Shown here: in pieces, positions 1-5,887 of the stretch
How positions within the stretch are numbered: position 1 is the stretch's first letter
Layout: every line of letters starts with the position of its first letter
Origin: Bacillota bacterium
GTDB taxonomy: Bacteria > Bacillota > Desulfitobacteriia > Desulfitobacteriales > Desulfitobacteriaceae
NCBI GenBank assembly: GCA_023390635.1
Contig: JAEWCM010000089.1
Location: 1 to 6,617, forward strand
Length of the DNA stretch: 6,617 nt
Direction: 5' to 3'
Made by a program: the position numbers and the translations under genes
Notes under the pieces: generated by a model
The model's input: the letters and a program-made list of their open reading frames with translations, nothing else
What the model was told of the DNA's origin: nothing
Database searches by the model: none

Positions 1-733
1 CACCAAGGGTCATTACCACGCCATTATTAGCGCGCACATTGACAAGTTTACCCTCTTTTTCAATCTGAACACCGACAATGGTCTTGGTGAAAGGATCCTG
101 AATCAGATGCTTGGCAGGTGAGCTGTACCAAATCGCAACATCTTTTTTGGATAGGACATTATTCCGCACCAAATTCCAGAATGCCTTACCACCCAAGTCT
201 TTACCATTAACATCGGCAGCCCCCATAGAACCGGACTGGGAACCGGTCGTGGCGTTATTTGTAGTCTTAACCACCGCACCGATGGACTTCATGAAATCCC
301 AGTTCCCAGTAAATCCTTTGGCGACGGACTTAAGAACCACATCAGGGCAACTGGCCGTAAAGGCACCACGATAACCTTTCAGAACATTAGCATAGTACAG
401 ATCTGAATCCCAGGCAGCCACCATGTAGCCAACAGCATAATGGGTATTACCGCCTTCCAATCCTTCCTCAGCCTTTTCCGTCAGCAAAACCTTCGCACCA
501 TTATCTGCCGCAACTGCCGCGGCAACAGCACCCGCTCCTCCAAAACCGATTACGACGACATCGTATTGAGCATGCCACTCAATCGTGTCAGCATAATTCA
601 TAGTGACACTAACCGGAGCAGCTTCTGCTACCTTGTCATAACCAAGAACTCCGATAGCAGCCGTGCTGACGGCTCCTGCCGCACCCCACTTCAAAAAGTC
701 GCGGCGAGAAACCCTTTCTTTCTTTCCTTCCAT
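1..733 (-). CDS. Tat-exported FAD-dependent reductase, fumarate reductase/flavocytochrome c flavoprotein family (N-terminal 244 codons; 3' end outside window)
   Basis: I read this frame as open from the ATG at 733 to the window edge. The N-terminus carries a twin-arginine signal (S9-R10-R11-D12-F13-L14-K15), a hydrophobic Ala/Gly-rich stretch (about 17-31) and a likely cleavage site near A-E-A-A (36-39), so the protein should be exported folded with its cofactor. An FAD Rossmann fold follows: the strand YDVVVIG at 57-63, the glycine motif G63-x-G65-x-x-G68, and an acidic residue (E86) ending the second strand. A G94-G95-N96-T97 segment resembles the flavin-contact loop of soluble fumarate reductases. 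These families reduce a C=C bond, as in fumarate or urocanate, in anaerobic respiration. No CxxCH heme motif occurs in the visible part, and the FAD domain begins soon after the signal, so no N-terminal heme or FMN domain is fused. Such proteins usually run to about 500-600 residues, so about half is missing. The substrate cannot be read from this part. The RBS is GAGG seven bases before the ATG. Confidence 0.9.
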   Translation of the reverse strand, partial: MEGKKERVSRRDFLKWGAAGAVSTAAIGVLGYDKVAEAAPVSVTMNYADTIEWHAQYDVVVIGFGGAGAVAAAVAADNGAKVLLTEKAEEGLEGGNTHYAVGYMVAAWDSDLYYANVLKGYRGAFTASCPDVVLKSVAKGFTGNWDFMKSIGAVVKTTNNATTGSQSGSMGAADVNGKDLGGKAFWNLVRNNVLSKKDVAIWYSSPAKHLIQDPFTKTIVGVQIEKEGKLVNVRANNGVVMTLG

Positions 734-830
734 CTTTCTCCCTCTTTCCTTTTTTATCCGACATTTCCGATCTTTCCAGCTTCTATCAAAGGTGGAAAGT
801 GTTTATGTGATAATTTTAACAAATAAAAAT
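734..830 (-). promoter_or_regulatory. Upstream region of the reductase gene with candidate operator repeats
   Basis: This AT-rich stretch lies between the kinase-operon terminator and the reductase ATG, so the reductase needs its own promoter here. I see no good -35/-10 pair. TAAAAT (around 813-818 on the minus strand) could be a -10, but nothing resembling TTGACA sits 16-18 bases upstream, which would suit an activator-dependent promoter. Two repeat structures are present. One is an inverted repeat, CTTTCCA (772-778) and TGGAAAG (793-799), with 14 bases between. The other is a pair of adjacent minus-strand 9-mers, GGAAAGATC (769-777) and GGAAATGTC (760-768), followed by a GGATAAAAAA stretch (750-759). 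The neighbouring LytTR regulator is the natural candidate to bind here, but that is inference. Confidence 0.4.
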
Positions 831-861
831 GACCAGCTAGCATAAAATACCCTAACTGGTC
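812..861 (-). terminator. Rho-independent terminator of the regulator-kinase operon
   Basis: On the minus strand, GACCAGTTAG (861-852) pairs with CTAGCTGGTC (840-831) as a 10-bp stem with one U-G wobble and an 11-base loop. It is followed by the U-rich run ATTTTTATTTGTT. The stem begins 38 bases after the kinase stop codon. The plus-strand reading has no T-run after the stem, so it works only for minus-strand transcription. It separates the regulatory genes from the downstream reductase. Confidence 0.85.
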
Positions 862-899
862 GTTGTTAAGCTCTGTTTGGATATTTAAAAAATCGGAAT

Positions 900-2177
900 T
901 TACGGAATAGGAAAAATAATTTTTAAAATAAACAAATCCTCTTGCGTTTCAATCGATACCTTTCCCCCATATTTATGCACGCTGTATTCGATATATTTCA
1001 GGCCAAAACCATGCTGCTCCGGCTGGGGCTTAGTGGTTAAAAATTGTGGCCCCTTCTTTTTCAGCGGCCGGGTAAAATAGTTATCAATACGCAAAACAAG
1101 CATATTGGCAATACGCCCTGACTTTAGGCTTATCACCCGCTTTTCCTGCAAAGGTTCAAGCTGCGCCGCTTCGATGGCATTATCCAGGGCATTGCCAAAG
1201 ATAGAGCAGACATCCGTATTGGAGAGGAATGAAAAGTTTTCACTGGAATGAAAAATCTCCATGCCAATATCCTTTTGCTTTGCTTCCCGCGCCTTTTCGT
1301 TGAGTATGGCATTCAGCACCTGATTGTCGGTATGGGCAATCATTTCATAGCTCTCGATTTTTCTGTCAATATCGGAAACCATGCCCTGAAGTTCGTTATT
1401 ATCCACAAGGCTACGGATGCCAATCAGTTGTTTCTTTATGTCATGATACATGGACATAACGGCCTGTTCCGCTTCAGTCTTTCTTATGTTCTCCTGGTAT
1501 TGGGATTCCATCGCCACTTCCAGTGATTTAACATCTTCCATACTCCGGGTATAACTGAGGTGCCACCACATGGCCAGAATCGCAATATAAATGCAAATAC
1601 TCAGGGCAAAAACAGCTACAGCGGTGATCTGGTCATCTCCGAAATATTTGCTTAAAAGGATTGATGCATACCGGCAAAATAACGGCAACACCAGCGTGAT
1701 CATCTCTATTCTTCCAATCTGTCCCGGAGCAAGGGCCCTTATGTGCTGGCGGAGTGGCAAAATCAGTAAACCTTTCAATCCTGCGCAGAAAATGCGTAGC
1801 AGCCAGCCGGAAACTGAAAGGGTACTCGTCAAAATGCCAAAACAACTTGGAATGCTATAAATAGCAGACTTCGCGATACCCATGATCAACTCATACATGA
1901 CGGTCAGCCAGATGATATCCGTCATCTTGAGACTCACGTTATACCAGAGATAGATTGCTTCCATGAGAACCGCCACAAAGATTCCCCAAACAATATCATT
2001 CTGGAAGTAACGGCGAACAAACATATAGCAGATAATAAACAAAAAATTCACGGCCAGACGTCCCCATCTGCCATGTGCTATTAAAGGGCGGTCACATCTG
2101 CGCGGCAATTGGTCCGTATATAAATACAGAAACCAGAGGGCTTCAAAAAAATTCGCAAAGAGATAGGCATATGTCAT
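900..2177 (-). CDS. GHKL-type (AgrC-like) sensor histidine kinase, polytopic membrane protein
   Basis: This 425-residue protein has an N-terminal half of about six or seven hydrophobic segments (roughly 4-20, 41-56, 62-80, 86-105, 125-142, 158-177 and 184-205), a linker helix, then a cytoplasmic kinase domain. The likely phospho-acceptor is H245 in Y-H-D-I-K-K-Q-L. The ATP-binding region has an N-box (N329-A-L-D-N-A-I-E336-A) and a G-box (H389-G-F-G-L393), as in GHKL kinases that partner LytTR regulators. AgrC, FsrC and ComD are known members that sense peptides; the membrane part here is not one I can assign to a ligand. The ATG at 2177 overlaps the regulator stop as TAATG, and a GGAGG nine bases upstream lies inside the regulator gene, so translation is probably coupled. 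No AgrB- or AgrD-like gene lies nearby. The adjacent exported reductase suggests, by context only, a role in detecting an electron acceptor or related metabolite. Confidence 0.9.
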   Translation of the reverse strand: MTYAYLFANFFEALWFLYLYTDQLPRRCDRPLIAHGRWGRLAVNFLFIICYMFVRRYFQNDIVWGIFVAVLMEAIYLWYNVSLKMTDIIWLTVMYELIMGIAKSAIYSIPSCFGILTSTLSVSGWLLRIFCAGLKGLLILPLRQHIRALAPGQIGRIEMITLVLPLFCRYASILLSKYFGDDQITAVAVFALSICIYIAILAMWWHLSYTRSMEDVKSLEVAMESQYQENIRKTEAEQAVMSMYHDIKKQLIGIRSLVDNNELQGMVSDIDRKIESYEMIAHTDNQVLNAILNEKAREAKQKDIGMEIFHSSENFSFLSNTDVCSIFGNALDNAIEAAQLEPLQEKRVISLKSGRIANMLVLRIDNYFTRPLKKKGPQFLTTKPQPEQHGFGLKYIEYSVHKYGGKVSIETQEDLFILKIIFPIP

Positions 2178-2890
2178 TAGAACAGCCCTCCGGCATAATG
2201 CATGAAAGCTTCCTTTAAAGCCTTCTTCCTATGCCTGCTGACAGGTATTCTTATCCCTCCCAGCAGCTCAATATCTCTATCGAGAATACTTTTAATATAA
2301 TTGAAGTTCACAAGATATGAAGCATGGCAACGGAAAAAGCGAGGGTTGGCTATCTGCTTTTCCAAAGCAGCCATGGACTGATGAAGTATGATCGTCCTGT
2401 CAGAAAGAGTGAGCTGTATATATCTTGAGCCGCAGGTTTCGGCAAATTGCAGATCATTAAGGTTTACCACAAACAATCCGTCATCATTATGTACTGTGAT
2501 GGTCTGTTTTTGCTCCTGGGATGCCCGCTGCAACAAAGGCCCAATTTCCTTTCTTATTTCCTGCATGGAAACCGGCTTCAACAAATATTGATAGGCTCTT
2601 ACCGAATAACCATTCATGGCATATTGAGGGAAATTGGTCATGAATACCAAGGAGACTGTACCATCAATATCACGTATTTTCTTGGCCAGTTCTATGCCGT
2701 TTATCGTAGGCATTTGCACATCAAGGAAGATAATATCGTAATCGTTGGTATAATGTTCCAATAGATCGAATCCGGTCAGAAATTTGGTGACTGCAACCTG
2801 AATGCTGGTTTGCTTGCTTAATGTACGTAGACAGGTCTCTAACATTGAACTATCCTCCAGCGAATCATCACATAAAGCAATCTTAACCAA
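2177..2890 (-). CDS. LytTR-family (AgrA-like) DNA-binding response regulator
   Basis: This 237-residue regulator has a receiver domain (1-120) and a LytTR DNA-binding domain (about 130-232). The receiver carries the acidic pair D8-D9, the phospho-acceptor D57 in F-L-D-V-Q-M-P, T85 in V-F-M-T, and K105 in L-L-K-P, so it should be a working phosphorylation switch. The LytTR part shows F-F-R-C-H-A-S-Y-L-V-N (185-195) and I-P-V-S-R-H-R-K-K (215-223), typical of this ten-strand DNA-binding fold. Members usually activate transcription by binding direct repeats upstream of target promoters. The start is TTG at 2890, chosen because AAGGAG lies nine bases upstream and the receiver begins at once with V-K-I-A-L-C-D-D. 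It is the first gene of a two-gene operon with the kinase and is transcribed from the promoter at 3006-3035. Its likely targets are the reductase gene downstream and perhaps its own operon (inference). Confidence 0.93.
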   Translation of the reverse strand: MVKIALCDDSLEDSSMLETCLRTLSKQTSIQVAVTKFLTGFDLLEHYTNDYDIIFLDVQMPTINGIELAKKIRDIDGTVSLVFMTNFPQYAMNGYSVRAYQYLLKPVSMQEIRKEIGPLLQRASQEQKQTITVHNDDGLFVVNLNDLQFAETCGSRYIQLTLSDRTIILHQSMAALEKQIANPRFFRCHASYLVNFNYIKSILDRDIELLGGIRIPVSRHRKKALKEAFMHYAGGLF

Positions 2891-2906
2891 CTTCCCGCAC
2901 TCCTTT
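2891..2906 (-). promoter_or_regulatory. Ribosome binding site fixing the TTG start of the response regulator
   Basis: The minus strand reads AAAGGAG, then nine bases (TGCGGGAAG), then TTG. No ATG or GTG is available at the correct receiver start, so this strong site supports the TTG. Confidence 0.75.
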
Positions 2907-2938
2907 ACTGTTGTACTTCAAGCATTGCAAGGATGATT

Positions 2939-2965
2939 GCCAGATCCGCACTGAGCAGATCTGGC
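2939..2965 (-). promoter_or_regulatory. Perfect 8-bp inverted repeat in the regulator-kinase leader
   Basis: GCCAGATC (2939-2946) and GATCTGGC (2958-2965) are exact inverted copies separated by 11 bases. The element lies within the predicted 5' untranslated region, about 35 bases before the AAAGGAG ribosome binding site. No T-run follows on either strand, so it is not an intrinsic terminator. It could be a palindromic operator or an mRNA hairpin; the sequence alone does not decide between them. Confidence 0.55.
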
Positions 2966-3005
2966 CAAATAGAACGAAAGTTAATAAAACGCAACTAGCA
3001 AGGGA

Positions 3006-3035
3006 ATTATTTCACATTTTTTGTTCTACTGTCAA
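3006..3035 (-). promoter_or_regulatory. Sigma-A-type promoter of the response regulator-kinase operon
   Basis: On the minus strand a perfect -35 TTGACA (3035-3030) is followed by an 18-base spacer and AATAAT (3011-3006), five of six matches to TATAAT. A TG one base before the -10 gives an extended -10. The predicted start of transcription is near 2999, giving a leader of about 110 bases before the TTG of the regulator. The close match suggests steady basal transcription of the two-component genes. Confidence 0.75.
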
Positions 3036-3051
3036 TAGGTTCATGCAAATT

Positions 3052-3067
3052 CTCTCATGGCTGAGAG
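3052..3067 (-). terminator. Short hairpin after the DinB gene, possible weak terminator
   Basis: CTCTCA (3052-3057) and TGAGAG (3062-3067) form a 6-bp stem with a 4-base loop, ten bases beyond the DinB stop codon. On the minus strand it is followed by AATTTGCATG, which is not a proper U-run, so termination would be inefficient. Some read-through from the six-gene operon into the regulator genes is possible. Confidence 0.3.
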
Positions 3068-3077
3068 GCCTTTCGCA

Positions 3078-3530
3078 TTAAATATTAGAGGTGCCAAAGA
3101 GCTGTATTAAGTGATGATCCATATGCCTGAGGTAATCTTGAATCAGCTCGGCCAGAGACATGGATTTATTTTGACCTATATCACAAACATATAACAGCTT
3201 CTCCTCCGGAATCTTTGCAATCACCCTGATGAGTTGTTGATTTAAGGCAGTCCATAGCCCGACAACCTCGTCAAGGGGTATGTCCTGATAATCCTGAACG
3301 GATACCCAGTTATCTTGCTGATAAGGCACCACTTCAAAGGGCTGACTTTCAAACTGGGCTTTTACAAAGCGATGATGATTGTTGGTAGCTGAATCACATA
3401 AATGCCCCAGAATCTCCTTTTTCGACCATTTGCCTGCCGCCTGAGCAGAAAGCTCCTCTTCAGAAAATCGGCTGATTTCATTAGGCACTGCTTTAATGAG
3501 ATAATCCAACCTTTCGATAATAGCTCTCAT
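3078..3530 (-). CDS. DinB-family (DinB_2-like) putative metal-dependent enzyme
   Basis: This 150-residue protein matches the small four-helix-bundle DinB/YfiT superfamily. The segment G33-K-W-S-K-K-E-I-L-G-H43-L-C-D is the typical second-helix signature, and the C-terminal R-H136-M-D-H139-H140-L-I-Q gives the HxxxH pair. H43, H136 and H140 are the expected three histidine ligands of a divalent metal. Relatives include bacillithiol transferases and other thiol-dependent enzymes, but many have no known reaction, and the substrate cannot be read here. The length is normal for the family. The ATG at 3530 has AAGGGGGA about six bases upstream. It is the last gene of the minus-strand run, 40 bases after the membrane protein gene. 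Confidence 0.8.
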   Translation of the reverse strand: MRAIIERLDYLIKAVPNEISRFSEEELSAQAAGKWSKKEILGHLCDSATNNHHRFVKAQFESQPFEVVPYQQDNWVSVQDYQDIPLDEVVGLWTALNQQLIRVIAKIPEEKLLYVCDIGQNKSMSLAELIQDYLRHMDHHLIQLFGTSNI

Positions 3531-3570
3531 TTTGGTTCCCCCTTCTAAACTTAATGATTTGATTACTTAC

Positions 3571-4098
3571 TTAAGGGATTATTGACCGCTCCCACAAACA
3601 GCGGCGTCCCTTTCCGCAACGTAAACATAAAGATAAACGCTCTCTCACCAGATAACCAATCAGGTATCCTACAGCCCCGGCCGCCCATGGCAAAAAGGCA
3701 CTGGTGACGATCTGTAGTAAGTAATGATTGTTACTGTTCACACCAAGCGCATACCAATAGTTAAGGCCATAGGCGAGAACAAGCGTGAGTACTTCTATGG
3801 GAATTACTAACGCGGCCAATTTGCCGATAGGCGCCATCAAAACAGCGGTAATCCCTGTCAAACAGCCGATTCCCCAGTATACGGAGATAAATTTCACATA
3901 ACCTTTCTTTCTCTTATAGCCTGTAATGATTCCATAGGCTGCCAGTCCGACCAGAAAGGCAATTGACACCATCAGACCTTTAACTTTATCCGGTGCAGTT
4001 CCCCATTCCCCTACAAACGATGCCAAATTGGAGTCATAGCCCAAAAGAATGGCCAGAATTGACAGGGAGAGGACAAATAAAAAGTACTTTTTCATCAT
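3571..4098 (-). CDS. Hypothetical polytopic membrane protein with a cysteine-containing basic tail
   Basis: I do not recognise this 175-residue protein. It has about five hydrophobic segments (roughly 4-20, 41-60, 69-90, 92-112 and 127-151), with a basic loop Y-K-R-K-K-G-Y-V-K (61-69) that should face the cytoplasm. The last 25 residues are basic and carry three cysteines, C158-L-R-C161 and C167, which might bind a metal or form disulfides. With five spans and the N-terminus inside, this basic tail would lie outside, against the positive-inside rule. One segment may therefore not span, or the first may be a signal peptide. Two ATGs are adjacent (4098 and 4095); AGGAG ten bases before the first favours it. 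The RBS abuts the NUDIX stop codon, a 13-base gap that indicates co-transcription and perhaps coupling. Confidence 0.7.
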   Translation of the reverse strand: MMKKYFLFVLSLSILAILLGYDSNLASFVGEWGTAPDKVKGLMVSIAFLVGLAAYGIITGYKRKKGYVKFISVYWGIGCLTGITAVLMAPIGKLAALVIPIEVLTLVLAYGLNYWYALGVNSNNHYLLQIVTSAFLPWAAGAVGYLIGYLVRERLSLCLRCGKGRRCLWERSIIP

Positions 4099-4111
4099 GC
4101 TTATCCAACTC

Positions 4112-4585
4112 CTATGATTCTTTGGATTTCAACCTGATTATTTCACCCCATTTAAATAGATACGGTTGAATCAAAGGGTAGGTTAAATGTTCCGGCATAC
4201 GCTCAAAAAGCTTTATCTCACCTATTTCAAAATCTGGCAATTCTTCAAGGCTCTCTACCTCTGCATAGAATAGCTGCCCAAAAGATTCGCTTTCTCCATC
4301 ATCCACGGAATAAATCCCGATTGGCACAATGCTAAAAAGCTTCGCTCCGGTTTCCTCAATTAACTCTCTTGAAGCAGTATGATGAATATCTTCATTTTCC
4401 TCTCTATGCCCTCCTGGAATTTCCCATGTCGATCTCTTTTTATGCCTCACAAAGATCCACTTCTCTTTATACCTTGCCATGATAACTGCAAATTTGAGTT
4501 GAATATCCTCTATCGCACCTATTTTATAAAAGCTTACTTCTAGCATCGAATGGCTGCCGGGATCTTCAATCTTAACCACAGGCAT
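4112..4585 (-). CDS. NUDIX hydrolase
   Basis: This 157-residue protein holds a complete Nudix box that fits GX5EX7REUXEEXGU exactly: G59, E65, R73-E74-L75, E77-E78, G80 and A81. These glutamates bind the magnesium ions that hydrolyse a nucleoside diphosphate linked to another group. The flanking segments W43-I-F-V-R-H and T53-W-E-I-P-G-G59 are typical of MutT-like members. The substrate, whether an oxidised dNTP, another nucleotide or a sugar nucleotide, cannot be told. The ATG at 4585 has GGGAG nine bases upstream. An in-frame ATG at codon 14 (M-L-E-V-S-F-Y) could be the ancestral start, but no ribosome binding site precedes it. The gene lies 31 bases after the secreted-protein gene and 13 before the membrane-protein gene. 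It is probably cytoplasmic. Confidence 0.88.
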   Translation of the reverse strand: MPVVKIEDPGSHSMLEVSFYKIGAIEDIQLKFAVIMARYKEKWIFVRHKKRSTWEIPGGHREENEDIHHTASRELIEETGAKLFSIVPIGIYSVDDGESESFGQLFYAEVESLEELPDFEIGEIKLFERMPEHLTYPLIQPYLFKWGEIIRLKSKES

Positions 4586-4616
4586 AAATACTCTCTCCCT
4601 CTCACTTTTTAATTTC

Positions 4617-5345
4617 TTACTTAGTTTTCCTGGAATTCATCACCGTAAATCCTATACTTATTGATAGCAATACCAAAGTCACCAGTGAGATGGAAGTGGT
4701 CATTGCCGCATTAAAAGGTTTTGCGGTTGGAAATTCCTTATTCAAAGATTTCTTGTTTGAGGATTCTGTGTTGGCAGATTCCTTTGCAGATATATTTTTT
4801 TCCGGTGCCGCCACTGTTTGCAGATCAGCTATGTAATGTTCCAGCATCGATTGATTGTTGATTTGAGGATTTACGATTGTGAATTCCTTTAAAACGGTCT
4901 GTCCATTGACGGCTCCTCCTGATTCGGGTGAAGCGTAATGATTAGCCTGCAAGACCACAACTCCCTGAGGCGAAAGGGGTTCATAGATTCCTTCCCTTTC
5001 ATGCAGAAAAAGCAAAACGGTCTTGCCCCATTGATCAAGAGAATAATCAATAGAAGTACCAGGCGATTTATTATCAGCTCCAGGTGTTGTCACTATAAAC
5101 TCTTCTGCTTGCGGATCCCCCTTCAGGTAATAGTGGACCTTTACCTTCCAATGGGTAACCCAAAGATTCTGTATTCTTTCTTCCCCGACCGGATTAAGTA
5201 TCTCTCCAATGAGTATTACATCAGATCTCTCGATGATTTCATCAGTACTATATCCTACCCAGCTTGCTTTAGCCTCTCTAGGCAGAGCAAAAGCACAGGA
5301 TAATAAAAAAAGTGCGACGAATAACATTAAAATACCTTTTTTCAA
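4617..5345 (-). CDS. Secreted, C-terminally membrane-anchored protein of unknown function
   Basis: This 242-residue protein has a signal peptide (K2-K3, hydrophobic 4-21, likely cleavage after A25-K-A27). It then has an extracytoplasmic domain (about 28-175), a Ser/Asn/Lys/Glu-rich stalk (180-210) with loosely repeated S-N-K-K-S and N-K-E units, a transmembrane helix (about 215-235) and a short basic tail. The domain shows S41-D-V-I-L-I-G-E-I49, V-H-Y-Y-L-K-G-D (70-77) and V-T-T-P-G (85-89). This pattern recurs in uncharacterised secreted Firmicute proteins with a probable beta-barrel fold, but I cannot name the family. L-L-S-C17 weakly resembles a lipobox; the Leu before the Ser makes lipidation less likely. 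The start is TTG at 5345, preceded by GGGGAG eight bases upstream; starting at the ATG of codon 7 would remove the basic part of the signal peptide. As a membrane-tethered surface protein near a membrane-anchored peptidase, it could be a substrate or partner (inference). Confidence 0.75.
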   Translation of the reverse strand: MKKGILMLFVALFLLSCAFALPREAKASWVGYSTDEIIERSDVILIGEILNPVGEERIQNLWVTHWKVKVHYYLKGDPQAEEFIVTTPGADNKSPGTSIDYSLDQWGKTVLLFLHEREGIYEPLSPQGVVVLQANHYASPESGGAVNGQTVLKEFTIVNPQINNQSMLEHYIADLQTVAAPEKNISAKESANTESSNKKSLNKEFPTAKPFNAAMTTSISLVTLVLLSISIGFTVMNSRKTK

Positions 5346-5360
5346 GGATAACTCTCCCCT
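5346..5360 (-). promoter_or_regulatory. Ribosome binding site supporting a TTG start for the secreted protein
   Basis: The minus strand reads AAGGGGAG, then eight bases (AGTTATCC), then TTG AAA AAA. This places the two lysines at the head of the signal peptide and favours TTG over the ATG six codons later. Confidence 0.65.
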
Positions 5361-5401
5361 TTGCGCCTCTTCTTTCTTTCATTGCTAACATCTGAATCTC
5401 T

Positions 5402-5866
5402 CTATGCATTAGGATCTGAGCCCCAACCTTTTATGCCATTATCTACATGAAAAGCTAAATTACTGTCTCTTAGTAAAATCGTATTTTCATCAGGATAGGA
5501 GGCAATATCACCTTGCTCACGAGTTCCCATATCAAGTATCTGCAATATTTCCGAACCGTTATTTATAAACTGATGAGCGATATCCTTTCCCGCAGGTTTT
5601 GAAACAACATCACCCACTTTGACGGGTATTTGTTGCCCGTCCATTCTTAAAATACCCTCCCCGCTCATGATAAGAAAGAATTCTTCCTGCTTTGAATGTG
5701 AATGATACTTTACACTTTTTCCGCCAGGTTTCACATAATCAATATTTACATAAATCTTCTCGCAGCCAAGTGCATCTCCTATTAACACTGTTTTCATCTT
5801 TGACTGAAAATCCGGATCATCCATATACTCCCTGGGAATATTATTGATATTAGATATTCTTTTCAT
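5402..5866 (-). CDS. Single-domain cupin protein
   Basis: This 154-residue protein has both cupin motifs. Motif 1 is G49-K-S-V-K-Y-H55-S-H57-S-K-Q-E61, ending at G69. Motif 2 is G85-D-V-V-S-K-P91-A-G93-K-D-I-A-H98-Q-F-I-N102. The set H55, H57, E61 and H98 is the standard metal-binding cluster of this beta-barrel, so a bound divalent metal is likely. Cupins of this size serve as small-molecule isomerases, dioxygenases, lyases or binding proteins, and nothing here fixes the reaction. There is no signal peptide, so it should be cytoplasmic. The ATG at 5866 has GAGGAG seven bases upstream. It follows the peptidase gene by 21 bases. The sampled line 5701-5760 has only 17 G/C of 60, lower than the left half of the window. 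Confidence 0.88.
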   Translation of the reverse strand: MKRISNINNIPREYMDDPDFQSKMKTVLIGDALGCEKIYVNIDYVKPGGKSVKYHSHSKQEEFFLIMSGEGILRMDGQQIPVKVGDVVSKPAGKDIAHQFINNGSEILQILDMGTREQGDIASYPDENTILLRDSNLAFHVDNGIKGWGSDPNA

Positions 5867-5887
5867 AGTATTTCTCCTCTTCTGAAG

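Noticed and set aside
440..845. Plus-strand open frames opposite the start of the reductase gene and its upstream region
   Set aside because: They lie antisense to a clearly coding frame, have low-complexity Phe/Ser-rich translations from the purine-rich leader, and show no domain or convincing ribosome binding site.
801..870. LytTR consensus-like half sites around GTTAGG (terminator stem) and GTTAAA
   Set aside because: The two GTT cores are about 36 bases apart rather than two helical turns, and one lies inside the terminator stem, so they are not a convincing binding pair.
1248..1860. Plus- and minus-strand open frames inside the histidine kinase gene
   Set aside because: They are shadows of the kinase frame, which carries all expected motifs.
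2975..2995. Possible CprK/FNR-type palindrome around TTAATAAAA
   Set aside because: The second half site is absent; there is no TTAAT-N4-ATTAA or TTGAT-N4-ATCAA pattern.
2891..3077. Search for a small signalling-peptide gene (AgrD-like) next to the AgrC-like kinase
   Set aside because: Only micro-frames of about 11 codons or fewer occur, for example ATG CTT GAA GTA CAA CAG TAA just before the regulator, and none has a ribosome binding site.
4938..5303. Plus-strand 121-codon open frame opposite the secreted protein gene
   Set aside because: It is antisense to a gene with a signal peptide, domain, stalk and anchor in order, and its translation has no recognisable feature.
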